A stretch of DNA of 64,000 nucleotides from positions 1-64,000 of the forward strand of contig VFLI01000029.1 of assembly GCA_009885105.1 (NCBI GenBank). Direction: 5' to 3'. Both the position numbers and the translations under genes were made by a program. Source of the DNA: Spirochaetia bacterium. Lineage in GTDB: Bacteria > Spirochaetota > Leptospiria > Leptospirales > Leptonemataceae. This document shows positions 1 through 8,343 of this stretch, piece after piece (the stretch's first letter is position 1; every line of letters starts with the position of its first letter). The notes below the pieces were generated by a model. That model saw nothing but the letters and a program-made list of their open reading frames with translations. It was not told the DNA's origin and ran no database searches.

Positions 1-1
1 C

Positions 2-1402
2 TCCTATTCCGGAGGAGGAGGAGGTGGTGGTGGTGGCGGAGGAGACAGCGGATTGGGCTGGCTGCTTATGTGGCTTCTTTTTGAGCATCCGGCGATCGGT
101 GTTCCTGTACTGATTGTTTTTGCAATTTTTTATTTTATCAGCAAGCGCAACACTCCGTCCACAACAATTGTCTCAACGGCTCCGGCGCCGGCAGTGAGAG
201 AGAGACGGATCGACTTCAATGCCCTGCTCGATGATTACAAAATGAAAGATCCGAATTTCTCGCGAATCCTTTTCCTGGATTTTGTCCAGGCGCTCTACGT
301 TCAATTCCACCAGTGGCGTTCAAAGCCGGAGCTTCGCCAGCTCTCCCCGTTTATCGATGAGCAGCTTCTGACCGAATCTGCCGCTCAGGAAAAAACGCGG
401 ATCGATGTGGATGAAATTGTGATCGGATCTCTGGACATTATCGATGTCCGCGAAACAGAAACCACGGACCGAATTGTTCTGGAGATTAATTCCAACTACA
501 CGCAGACATCGACCGGCGCGGCAAAATCAAGCATTCGCTTCATCTTAAAAGAACGCTGGCAGATGGACAGAAAGAAAGGAGTTCCCTCCGGCCCGCCGGA
601 AAAAATGCGGAAACTGGCATGCCCGTCCTGTGGAGCGTCCATTGCTCAGGATGAATTCGGCAAATGCAAATACTGCGGCACAAAGGTTCCGGCAGGCGAC
701 CTTCAATGGAAGCTGAGCAAACGTTCAATTCTGCATCAGGAAACCCGCACGGCACAGGCGCTCGGAATCTACGAAGCAGAAGTGGGAACTGACTGGCCGA
801 CTGTTTTCAGCCCGAGCCTGAATCAGGATGTGGAAACATTCAAAGCGGCACACGGCGTAACCGACTGGGGAGAGTTCTACAAAACATTCAGCGAAAAAGT
901 CGTGATGGGAATATTTAAAAATCTTTACGACTCCTGGTCGGGCCAGCAGTGGGAAAAAGCCAGGCCTTTTATGACGGATCGACTGTTTATGTCCCATGCC
1001 TACTGGATACAGGAATATAAGAATGCCGGGTTGGTCAACCGCCTCGAAAACCGTCAGGTAAGAAAAATAGAGCTGGTTAAAGTGGAACTGGATGCCTATT
1101 ATGAAGTGCTGCACATTCGCATGCATGCGTCCATGCTTGATTATGTGGTGGACCGCGGCGGAAAACTGATCGGTGGAAATAAAACAGCCGCCCGGGCTTT
1201 TACAGAATACTGGTCATTTATCCGCAGCCGCAATGCGAAGAACAAGGAAGATGCGTTCAGTCCGGACAACTGTCCGAACTGCGGAGCGGCTATAAAGATG
1301 GGTATGACCGGTGTCTGTGAATACTGCAATTCAAAGGTCACCGAGGGAGATTTCAACTGGGTTCTGGCTTTGATCACTCAGGATGAAGTATACAATGGAT
1401 GA
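2..1402 (+). CDS. Tim44-like membrane protein with two zinc ribbons (5' partial)
   Basis: The frame is open to the left edge, so the N-terminus is missing. The visible part begins with a glycine-rich run (in-frame GGA/GGT repeats), then a membrane segment (WLLMWLLF... to VFAIFYFIS), then a soluble region of about 400 residues. A Ser/Gly-rich stretch followed by one membrane helix and a soluble domain is the layout of bacterial Tim44-like (PF04280) proteins; the pattern FLDFVQALYVQFHQWRS resembles the start of that domain. Two four-cysteine ribbons are visible, CPSCG...CKYCG and CPNCG...CEYCN, each separating Tim44-like segments, so the domain may be duplicated. The GTG/TTG/ATG codons near position 53 are internal, because the frame continues upstream. 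Function is unknown; it is probably an inner-membrane protein with a cytoplasmic domain. The family call is moderate. Confidence 0.6.
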   Translation, partial: SYSGGGGGGGGGGGDSGLGWLLMWLLFEHPAIGVPVLIVFAIFYFISKRNTPSTTIVSTAPAPAVRERRIDFNALLDDYKMKDPNFSRILFLDFVQALYVQFHQWRSKPELRQLSPFIDEQLLTESAAQEKTRIDVDEIVIGSLDIIDVRETETTDRIVLEINSNYTQTSTGAAKSSIRFILKERWQMDRKKGVPSGPPEKMRKLACPSCGASIAQDEFGKCKYCGTKVPAGDLQWKLSKRSILHQETRTAQALGIYEAEVGTDWPTVFSPSLNQDVETFKAAHGVTDWGEFYKTFSEKVVMGIFKNLYDSWSGQQWEKARPFMTDRLFMSHAYWIQEYKNAGLVNRLENRQVRKIELVKVELDAYYEVLHIRMHASMLDYVVDRGGKLIGGNKTAARAFTEYWSFIRSRNAKNKEDAFSPDNCPNCGAAIKMGMTGVCEYCNSKVTEGDFNWVLALITQDEVYNG

Positions 1403-1524
1403 GGAAAATAAAAGGGACTTGCCTGCCTGACAGCCGATATTCATGCAGAACGGCCGTTTTTATACCAACTCTGTCCTGTGTTTACGGGACGGGCGGAAGG
1501 ATTTTGGATCAGAAAAGGATAAGT

Positions 1525-2295
1525 ATGCCGCCCATTGATGAAACAGAAATAAGAGACACAGTATCCACTGCTATAGAGAAGCAAAATGTTATTTCCTTGA
1601 TAACATACTACCTGAGCGACCACGGAGAAGGCATTCTTAAAATGGTAATCTCCTCTGTGCTTGAGAAATACGGCCGGATCGATTTGATGGATATTGTTTA
1701 CACGGCCGCAAAAGAACTGATTACAAACGCAACCAAAGCAAATGTGAAACGACTGGTTTTTATTGAAAACGGCCTGGACCCGGCCGTGCCGGAAGAATAT
1801 GAAAGCGGCCTGAATTTACTGCGCAGCAATATGCTTGAGGAAAATATCAAAGCCTTTAAGCCTAAATTGAAAAAAGCCGGCTACCGGGTGACGATTTCTT
1901 TCAATCACACTCCGCTGGTGTTAATAATAATTGTGAGAAACAGCGTGCCTCTTCTGCCTCAGGAAGAAGAACGTATCCGGGAAAAATTTCGCAAAGCACA
2001 GTCGTATGAAAATCTGTTTGATTTTTATCTGGAGCACGGCGACCAAACAGAGGGAGCCGGGCTCGGACTGACTCTGGTCAGCATTCTTCTGGATCAGAGC
2101 GGAATCGAAAAACATGCATTCACTCTTTACTACGATGAGAAGTCGCGCGAAACCGCAGCGCGGCTGGAGATTCCTCTCAATCCCGATTATGTGCCGCTTC
2201 GAAGGCGGTTTGAAGAAAAAGCGCGGGAAGCGGGAGAGGTAACGCCGGAAATGCGCCAGACATTTCTCAGGGAAGTTGAGCCTGACGTCTTCTGA
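1525..2295 (+). CDS. HATPase_c (histidine-kinase-like ATP-binding) protein
   Basis: A 256-residue protein from the ATG at 1525, which has AAAGGAT upstream; the 42 residues that could precede it look non-coding. An N-box (AAKELITNATKANV) and a G-box (GAGLGLTLVSILL) mark a GHKL/HATPase_c ATP-binding domain. No dimerisation/phospho-acceptor His region is evident, so it is not a complete sensor kinase. Stand-alone HATPase proteins often act as anti-sigma-type serine kinases or as kinase partners in regulatory networks. The STAS protein at 5038 and the SpoIIE phosphatases elsewhere in the window would fit a partner-switching network, but no direct link is visible. It converges on the ABC exporter genes downstream. 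Confidence 0.7.
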   Translation: MPPIDETEIRDTVSTAIEKQNVISLITYYLSDHGEGILKMVISSVLEKYGRIDLMDIVYTAAKELITNATKANVKRLVFIENGLDPAVPEEYESGLNLLRSNMLEENIKAFKPKLKKAGYRVTISFNHTPLVLIIIVRNSVPLLPQEEERIREKFRKAQSYENLFDFYLEHGDQTEGAGLGLTLVSILLDQSGIEKHAFTLYYDEKSRETAARLEIPLNPDYVPLRRRFEEKAREAGEVTPEMRQTFLREVEPDVF

Positions 2296-2317
2296 ATCAG
2301 TCGTATAACACCGCGCC

Positions 2318-3364
2318 TCAATACCATTTATAGATTTTCAGACCGGCGAGAAAAAATACTGCGCCGGTGGCCGTAAGAATTCCCGCCGGCATCAGAACCG
2401 TTGAGAGAACAGCCCCTTCATTGAATATGGCTCGAAGTGTATCCGCAAGTATCGTCAGCGGCAGGTATTGAACTATTCCTGCGGCCCAGTCGGGAAAATT
2501 GTGATAACTAAAAAACACACCGGAAAGAATCATCATCGGCATGGTCACAGCATTGATCAGACCGCTGCCGACCTGCGAGCTGGCCGCCCTGGAGGCAGCG
2601 CAGACAGCGATCCCGGAAAACGCGGCGTTGCCCGCGGCCATGATCAGCGCAAGGGCCGCAAAGCTTCCCGTCATCACCACCCCGAAATACCACCTTGCAA
2701 ATGAGAACAGAAGCAGAGCTTCAATTGAAGTCAGCAGAATCCGCGTGATAAAAAAAGAAAGCAGAAATTCTGATTTTCGCATCGGCGTTGCCACCATTAC
2801 ACGCAGCAGTTTTTTTATGCGCAGATCTACAAGATACCAGGCGATTCCCCAGAGACAGGAATTCATGATACTCATGGCCATGAGCCCCGGCGCCAGATAG
2901 TCGATGTACCGGCTGCCGGAAGTCGTGATTTTTTCCTGGCGCGCCAACTGCGTTCTCCCTGGATCCAGAGATTTTTCCAGTTTAAGATACAGATTTTCCG
3001 CTTCCTGCGAGGCAGGATCGTAGGCGAATCTCAAACCTTTCCCGGAATTTTCGCGCACAATGATCTGAATTATGCCTTTCTTCAGAGCGATTCCGGCTTC
3101 CTGTTCTGACATCTGCCTGATTTCGACTTCCGGGACCTTTCGCAGTTTTTCAATCCATGCCGCGCTACTTTTCGTCTGCTCCGGCGAATTTCCGGAGATG
3201 AAGGCGACAGTTCTCTTCATCGATGGGCGGTTTTCAAACGCAATCCCCAGAATAAAAGCGATCAGCAGGGGAAAGGCGAATCCCCAGAAAAGAATGCCCG
3301 GTTCACGATAGACAACCCGGAGCTGCATCATGACGAGATGAAATATCGGTCGATTCAATATCAA
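2318..3364 (-). CDS. ABC-2 type transporter permease
   Basis: A 348-residue membrane protein: one N-terminal helix (LFWGFAFPLLIAFILGIAF), a soluble extracytoplasmic region of about 130 residues, then five hydrophobic helices in the C-terminal half, the ABC2_membrane_3 layout of drug/lipid exporters (YhhJ/YbhS-like). It lies 7 nt downstream of the ATPase gene at 3372-4343 on the same strand, so the two form one exporter. Substrate cannot be told. The topology with one helix, a large loop and five helices is typical of a full-length permease that dimerises. Confidence 0.82.
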   Translation of the reverse strand: MILNRPIFHLVMMQLRVVYREPGILFWGFAFPLLIAFILGIAFENRPSMKRTVAFISGNSPEQTKSSAAWIEKLRKVPEVEIRQMSEQEAGIALKKGIIQIIVRENSGKGLRFAYDPASQEAENLYLKLEKSLDPGRTQLARQEKITTSGSRYIDYLAPGLMAMSIMNSCLWGIAWYLVDLRIKKLLRVMVATPMRKSEFLLSFFITRILLTSIEALLLFSFARWYFGVVMTGSFAALALIMAAGNAAFSGIAVCAASRAASSQVGSGLINAVTMPMMILSGVFFSYHNFPDWAAGIVQYLPLTILADTLRAIFNEGAVLSTVLMPAGILTATGAVFFLAGLKIYKWY

Positions 3365-3371
3365 ATTTGTA

Positions 3372-4343
3372 TCACTCCGCGAGATGCCGGCCGGTCATGG
3401 AAATAAAAAGATCGTCCAGAGTCATCCGGCGGCATTCCAGATCCAGCATATTTATTCTATTTTTTTTAGCAATATTGATAAATTCCGGCAGGGCGGTTGT
3501 CATGGCCCGGACAATCAGCTTCCACCCGGCCGTTTCCTCGTTGAAACTGCAGCCGATCAGCCCTCTGATTTTTTTAAATATTTCAGGCTTTACTTTCTCT
3601 TTCGCGCGAAATTCTATGATGTCACCGCCGTTGGAGCGGGAAATCAGTTCTGTCAGCGTGCCCTGCGCGAGAATTTTCCCGCGGTCCATGATCACGATTC
3701 GATCGCACAGATACTCGGCTTCTTCCATATAGTGCGTGGTCAGAATCATCGTGGCCCCGCCCTGTTTCAATTTTTCCAGAATCGTCCAGATATCACGTCT
3801 GGCATGCGGGTCCAGACCGGTTGTCGGCTCGTCGAGCAGAAGAATTTCCGGATTGTTCAGGAGCGCAAGACCGAGAGCGAGCCGCTGCCTCTGGCCGCCG
3901 GACAGATTCACAACTCGCGCGTCTTTTTTTTCCTGAAGCTGAACCAGGGACAGGATTTCCAGACTCCTCTCTTTGGTTCGCGAAAAAAAACTGGCGAATG
4001 TGTTGAGAGTTTCCAGCACTGTCAGCTTTTCAACGAACCGCGTTTCCTGAAGAGCGATTCCCATTTTTGTCCTGAGAAATTTTTCCGAATCTTTCCACGT
4101 CCTGCCCAGAATTCTGATTTCGCCTGCATCCGGTCTCTGAATGCCCTCAATCATTTCTATCAGCGTAGTTTTTCCGGCGCCGTTCGGTCCCAGAAGGGCC
4201 AGAAATTCTCCGCGCCCGATTGAAAGATCGAGATTGTCCACGGCGCGCAGTGGACCGAAGCATTTTAGAACATTCCTGACCTGTATCACCGCTTCCGCCG
4301 CGATCTGCTCTGCTGCCGCACTCTGACGTCCGGCGCGTCTCAT
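3372..4343 (-). CDS. ABC transporter ATP-binding protein
   Basis: A 323-residue ATPase. Walker A is GPNGAGKTT, the signature motif is LSGGQRQRLALGLAL, Walker B is ILLLDEPTTGLDP, and the switch His is in TTHYMEE, so it should be active. The C-terminal extension of about 80 residues is typical of ABC-2 exporter ATPases (DrrA/CcmA-like). It sits directly upstream of its permease, and its start overlaps the stop of the DUF2461 gene by 4 nt, so the three genes are probably one transcript. About 20 residues precede the ABC core; a later start is possible. Confidence 0.87.
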   Translation of the reverse strand: MRRAGRQSAAAEQIAAEAVIQVRNVLKCFGPLRAVDNLDLSIGRGEFLALLGPNGAGKTTLIEMIEGIQRPDAGEIRILGRTWKDSEKFLRTKMGIALQETRFVEKLTVLETLNTFASFFSRTKERSLEILSLVQLQEKKDARVVNLSGGQRQRLALGLALLNNPEILLLDEPTTGLDPHARRDIWTILEKLKQGGATMILTTHYMEEAEYLCDRIVIMDRGKILAQGTLTELISRSNGGDIIEFRAKEKVKPEIFKKIRGLIGCSFNEETAGWKLIVRAMTTALPEFINIAKKNRINMLDLECRRMTLDDLFISMTGRHLAE

Positions 4344-4996
4344 TTTCCAACCGCTCGGGCGAGAAATTTATTCAAAGGAAGCATCTCTTTATAAACGGGA
4401 AGCGCCTTTCGCAGAAAGCCGGCGGACAGACATTCGGCATCAGAGAAATTACGCAAAGCTACATAGCTTTTATAGCGGAGCAGATCCAGGTTGGGATTGT
4501 CCCGCGCGAACCCCCGGGGCGCGCTTTTCAGAGTTTCGCCGGAAAGCGATTTGAAGTTCTTCTTGAAGGAAGGCGCACTCAGAATCTTTCGGAAACTTCC
4601 CGGACTCGCATCGATTGCCCTGCGGATTTGCAGCAGCTGCGGCCCGGGAGGCATGTGAAGCCCTCCTCCCGCAAAAATGCCCCCCGGCTCGAGATGGAAA
4701 TAGTATCCCGGCTGGATGCTTTTTCTTCCCCCCGGCGCGATCCACGCGCCGAAATGATCCTTGTACGGCGATTTATCGTGTGCAAATCTAACATCGCGGA
4801 AAATTCTGAAAATGCAGTCGCGGGCTCTCAGGCGTCCCACGCCGGCATCAAATTGACTGATTCCATTGATAAGTTCCTGAATAAAGCCGGTAAAATCCTC
4901 CAGCGAGGCTTTATAATCCTTTTGATTGTCCAGAAACCATTCTTTTTTATTGTGTTTTTTAAGGCTTTTGAGAAATTCAAGTGTTGACTTTTTCAT
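4340..4996 (-). CDS. DUF2461 family protein
   Basis: A 218-residue cytoplasmic protein from the ATG at 4996 (MKKSTLEFLKSL). The opening pattern TLEFLKSLKKHNKKEWFLDNQ and the middle RIFRDVRFAHDKSPYKDHFGAW are the hallmarks of DUF2461 (TIGR02453), a widely distributed family without an assigned function. The length matches the family. An extra 12 residues to 5032 would be possible, but the family normally begins at the chosen start. It overlaps the ABC ATPase gene downstream by 4 nt. It is divergent from the STAS gene with only about 40 nt between, so the two share a small promoter region. Confidence 0.8.
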   Translation of the reverse strand: MKKSTLEFLKSLKKHNKKEWFLDNQKDYKASLEDFTGFIQELINGISQFDAGVGRLRARDCIFRIFRDVRFAHDKSPYKDHFGAWIAPGGRKSIQPGYYFHLEPGGIFAGGGLHMPPGPQLLQIRRAIDASPGSFRKILSAPSFKKNFKSLSGETLKSAPRGFARDNPNLDLLRYKSYVALRNFSDAECLSAGFLRKALPVYKEMLPLNKFLARAVGK

Positions 4997-5037
4997 AATT
5001 GACCTATCATGTATTTGGAAGGTTTTTTGCACAGCGC

Positions 5038-5394
5038 ATGGAAATTCAAGTAATAGAAAAAGAAGGCATTGTTTTTATGTCGATTTCCGGAGAACTTGAT
5101 ATGTACAATGTATCTGTCTTTCGGGAGGAGATCGACAAAATAATCCAGACACATAAATCGCATGCCATTGTCAATCTAAGCAGACTATCGTATATCGACT
5201 CGTCCGGTATCAGCGCCCTTTTCAACGGCATGAGGGCTCTCCAGAACCTGAAGGGCGACCTGCAGCTGATACAGGTGCCGGATTCCATTCATAAAGCCCT
5301 GACCATGATGCGGCTGAGCGGCTATTTTCAGTTTTTCGAAGATGAGAATGAAGCAGTCCTCTATTTCCAGAACGAAAAGAAAAAAAAACCGTGA
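5038..5394 (+). CDS. STAS-domain anti-sigma factor antagonist
   Basis: A 118-residue single STAS domain from MEIQVIEKEGIVFMSISGEL. The phospho-acceptor loop is clear: LSRLSYIDSSGISALF, with DSSG as in SpoIIAA/RsbV proteins, where the serine is phosphorylated by an anti-sigma kinase and dephosphorylated by a SpoIIE/RsbU phosphatase. This makes it a likely partner-switching protein. The window also encodes three PP2C/SpoIIE-type or HATPase proteins that could act on it, though none is adjacent. The start at 5038 is chosen because the STAS fold begins there; a TTG at 4999 would add 13 residues without homology. Confidence 0.85.
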   Translation: MEIQVIEKEGIVFMSISGELDMYNVSVFREEIDKIIQTHKSHAIVNLSRLSYIDSSGISALFNGMRALQNLKGDLQLIQVPDSIHKALTMMRLSGYFQFFEDENEAVLYFQNEKKKKP

Positions 5395-5409
5395 TCGAAT
5401 ATTGTACGG

Positions 5410-7668
5410 CTACCCCGGCTTCATAAATGCATTCAGGATTCGGGCAAGTTCGTCTTTTCGGAAAGGTTTGCAGATGCTTGCCGTAAATCCGTATGCTGCT
5501 GGATTGGCCATGATCGGATCCTCCGCGTAGCCGCTTGCCACAAAAACTGGAACTGCCGTTGATAACTTTCTGATTTCTTTGATCGCCTCTTTCCCGCCCA
5601 TGCCGCCCGGTATTGTCAGATCAAAAATTATACCGGCAATCGCACGTCCGGCCGCCTGTTCCGCATTAAAAAAATCAATGGCCTCCCTGCCGTTTTCATG
5701 GCACACTACATTGTATCCGAAAGTTTTCAGAATTTCGCTCATTATACTGCGTATCACTTCCTGATCGTCCATCACAAGGAAGGTGCCTTTCCCCTGATGC
5801 AGCGCCGAAGGATTCACTGATAATTCGCTCGCTTCATTCGTCGACGCAGGAAGATAGATAAAAAAAGTACTGCCCTCTCCCGGCGCAGATTTAACGTCCA
5901 GATATCCCCCGTGTCTGCGGACGATTGAAAAACATGTTGCCAGACCCAGTCCATGTCCATGTTTTTTGGTTGTGAAAAATGGATCGAAGATGCGCGCCAG
6001 GTTTTCCCTGGGTATGCCGATACCCTGGTCTGTGATAGCAATTTTAATATAGTCGCCCCTGGAAATTGCGGGATGATCCTCCGGTCCCAATGTGATATTT
6101 CGCGCCGTCATATCGATAGAACCGCCGGAAGGCATGGCCTGTTTGGCGTTGATGATTAGATTGTCGACAACCTGCCCGATCTGATTCCTGTCAAATCTGC
6201 AGTCCCAGATATCATCGGCGATATCAAAACGGCACGTCACATTGGAGCCGCTCAAGGCGAACTGAGCCGTCTCCTGAACAAACGGGAACAGTCGTCCGAC
6301 TTTCTGAACCGGCATGCCGCCTTTTGCGAAAGTGAGCAGCTGCCGGGTCAGTGACCTTGCTCTCTCAATCGTGCTCATGGCCGTGGTAAGATAGCTTTTT
6401 ATCTGCGAGTCATTAGACATTTCATTGGCCAGATCGATATAACCAAAAACGCCGCTCATAAGATTGTTGAAATCATGAGCGATGCCCCCGGCCAGGACGC
6501 CCAGTGATTCGAGCTTCTGAACTTTCTGAAGGGCCTCTTCCGTGTGTTTTCTCTCTGTGATATCTTCGAAAATAGTCGCAAAGCGTCCCGGAGTCGGCCG
6601 AAAAGCTCGAACACGAAAAAAACGGCTGTACGGCTCCGAATAGTATTCAAATGACAGAGGTTCGCCGGTAAGCGCCACATGGCCGTATTTTTCAATCTGC
6701 ACAGGACTGGCATTCGGCAGCACTTCAAGTATCGTGCGCCCGATAGTTTCCGAACATTTAAAACCCGTATGCCTTTCGTAAGCGGAGTTGGCGTCCAGAA
6801 TGCGAAAATCGACAGCATTCCCGCTGCTGTCTGTGATGATCTCGTTCAGACTGAAACCTTCTTCCATATTTTCAAACAGAAGCCTGTATTTGCTCTCACT
6901 CTGACGAAGCGCCTCTTCCGCCTGCCGCAGCTCCGTGATGTCCCGCGCCGTTGCGTACGTTACGCCGTCGCTTCTGTTAAAAAAAGCCGTCCAGGACAGC
7001 AGCAGGATTCTGCCGTCTTTGCACATGTATCGATTTTCAAAATTCATCGAAGGACGAACATCCACCTGCAGCTTCATTTCCAGTGCGGTTCGTTCGCGGT
7101 CTTCCGGCGCGACAAAATCAAGAAAAGGTCTGGATATCAATTCGCTCTGAGGGTAGCCCGTCATTTTCACCATCGCTGGATTGATATTTAAAAAGCAGCC
7201 GAATGGATCCGCAATGCACATGGCATCTGTTGAAAGCATGAAAAACTTGAAGTAGCTTTCTCTCTCCCTGTCCAGCCGCTTGAGTTCGGTGATGTCGCTG
7301 AAGGTGACGATAACCTGCTCGATCGTATCGTCTGACGCGAAACTCGGATCGGCGTTGACCAGAACCCAGACATCGTCCTGGGTGCCGGGTCGATGCACGC
7401 CGACAACAAAGTTCCTCAGGGGCGCCCGATTTTTGAGTACCCGGGCAACCGGAAACTCCTCATGAGGCATCATAGATCCATCTTCACGGAAAAAATGCCA
7501 GGCGGGGTCCACGGCCGTCTTGCCCTTCAGCTGATCTTCCGTCAGTCCCAGAAGGATCTCTGCGGCATGGTTGCACATCAATATGGTTGTATCAGCATTG
7601 TGCACTACAACGGCGGCCTGTATCTTCCGAAGCAGGATTCGAGAGGCATCAGCGCTTATACTGTCCAT
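5410..7668 (-). CDS. PAS-PAS-PAS hybrid sensor histidine kinase with receiver domain
   Basis: A 752-residue cytoplasmic protein with no membrane helices. Three PAS domains lie at roughly residues 10-130, 140-255 and 265-380, each ending in a DITELK/DITERK-type linker. A HisKA domain follows with phospho-acceptor His in GGIAHDFNNLMSG, then HATPase_c with N-box NLIINAKQAM and G-boxes DQGIGI and GHGLGLA. A C-terminal receiver domain (about 630-750) has acidic DD near its start and acceptor Asp in IIFDLTIPGGMGG. The HDFNNL class is common in environmental bacteria. It should sense a soluble or redox signal and relay phosphate to its own receiver; no response regulator with an output domain is nearby. 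Confidence 0.9.
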   Translation of the reverse strand: MDSISADASRILLRKIQAAVVVHNADTTILMCNHAAEILLGLTEDQLKGKTAVDPAWHFFREDGSMMPHEEFPVARVLKNRAPLRNFVVGVHRPGTQDDVWVLVNADPSFASDDTIEQVIVTFSDITELKRLDRERESYFKFFMLSTDAMCIADPFGCFLNINPAMVKMTGYPQSELISRPFLDFVAPEDRERTALEMKLQVDVRPSMNFENRYMCKDGRILLLSWTAFFNRSDGVTYATARDITELRQAEEALRQSESKYRLLFENMEEGFSLNEIITDSSGNAVDFRILDANSAYERHTGFKCSETIGRTILEVLPNASPVQIEKYGHVALTGEPLSFEYYSEPYSRFFRVRAFRPTPGRFATIFEDITERKHTEEALQKVQKLESLGVLAGGIAHDFNNLMSGVFGYIDLANEMSNDSQIKSYLTTAMSTIERARSLTRQLLTFAKGGMPVQKVGRLFPFVQETAQFALSGSNVTCRFDIADDIWDCRFDRNQIGQVVDNLIINAKQAMPSGGSIDMTARNITLGPEDHPAISRGDYIKIAITDQGIGIPRENLARIFDPFFTTKKHGHGLGLATCFSIVRRHGGYLDVKSAPGEGSTFFIYLPASTNEASELSVNPSALHQGKGTFLVMDDQEVIRSIMSEILKTFGYNVVCHENGREAIDFFNAEQAAGRAIAGIIFDLTIPGGMGGKEAIKEIRKLSTAVPVFVASGYAEDPIMANPAAYGFTASICKPFRKDELARILNAFMKPG

Positions 7669-7886
7669 ATGTATTAGAAAAATCTCCCAGGGACCTCTGT
7701 GTCATCAATAATAAATAAATGCAGTTCTGCGATTCAGGGCTTTTTTTACTGCCTGCAACCCACAGGCAGTCGGCATATTTTCCCGTTCAGTGCTGGCAGA
7801 GAAAGGCTGCCGGACTTCCTGCTGCGCGCCTTAAAAATCTAAAAAAGTAATTCCCAGCAGGTTTCTTCTTATTACTTTAGCAATCA

Positions 7887-8246
<360 letters not shown>

Positions 8247-8268
8247 TTTTTTTTGCTGGAAGAAAGAA

Positions 8269-8343
8269 AACAGGATGAACAGGAAACTCAGGATATCGGA
8301 AGAAAAAGTCCCGGCTGATCCTGCCAATCCTGATCATCCTGTT
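8269..8343. repeat. Dispersed inverted repeat overlapping the 5' end of uvrC
   Basis: Two 26-nt arms (8269-8294 and 8318-8343) are inverted copies of each other, matching at 21 of 26 positions, separated by 23 nt. Each arm is built from the motif AACAGGATGA.CAGGA....CAGGAT. Elements built from CAGGAT / ATCCTG units are a familiar type of dispersed intergenic repeat in environmental genomes. Here the element contains the only usable start codon of uvrC, so its arms encode the first 22 or so residues of that protein. Confidence 0.7.

Noticed and set aside
3384-4223. Plus-strand frame of 279 codons opposite the ABC ATPase.
   Set aside because: All ABC motifs lie on the minus strand; the plus frame is a shadow.
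7748-7770. Perfect 8-bp hairpin ACTGCCTG-CAACCCA-CAGGCAGT upstream of rnpB.
   Set aside because: The T-run precedes rather than follows it on the plus strand, and on the minus strand an A-run follows, so it is not an intrinsic terminator. The rest of the 218-nt gap shows no gene.
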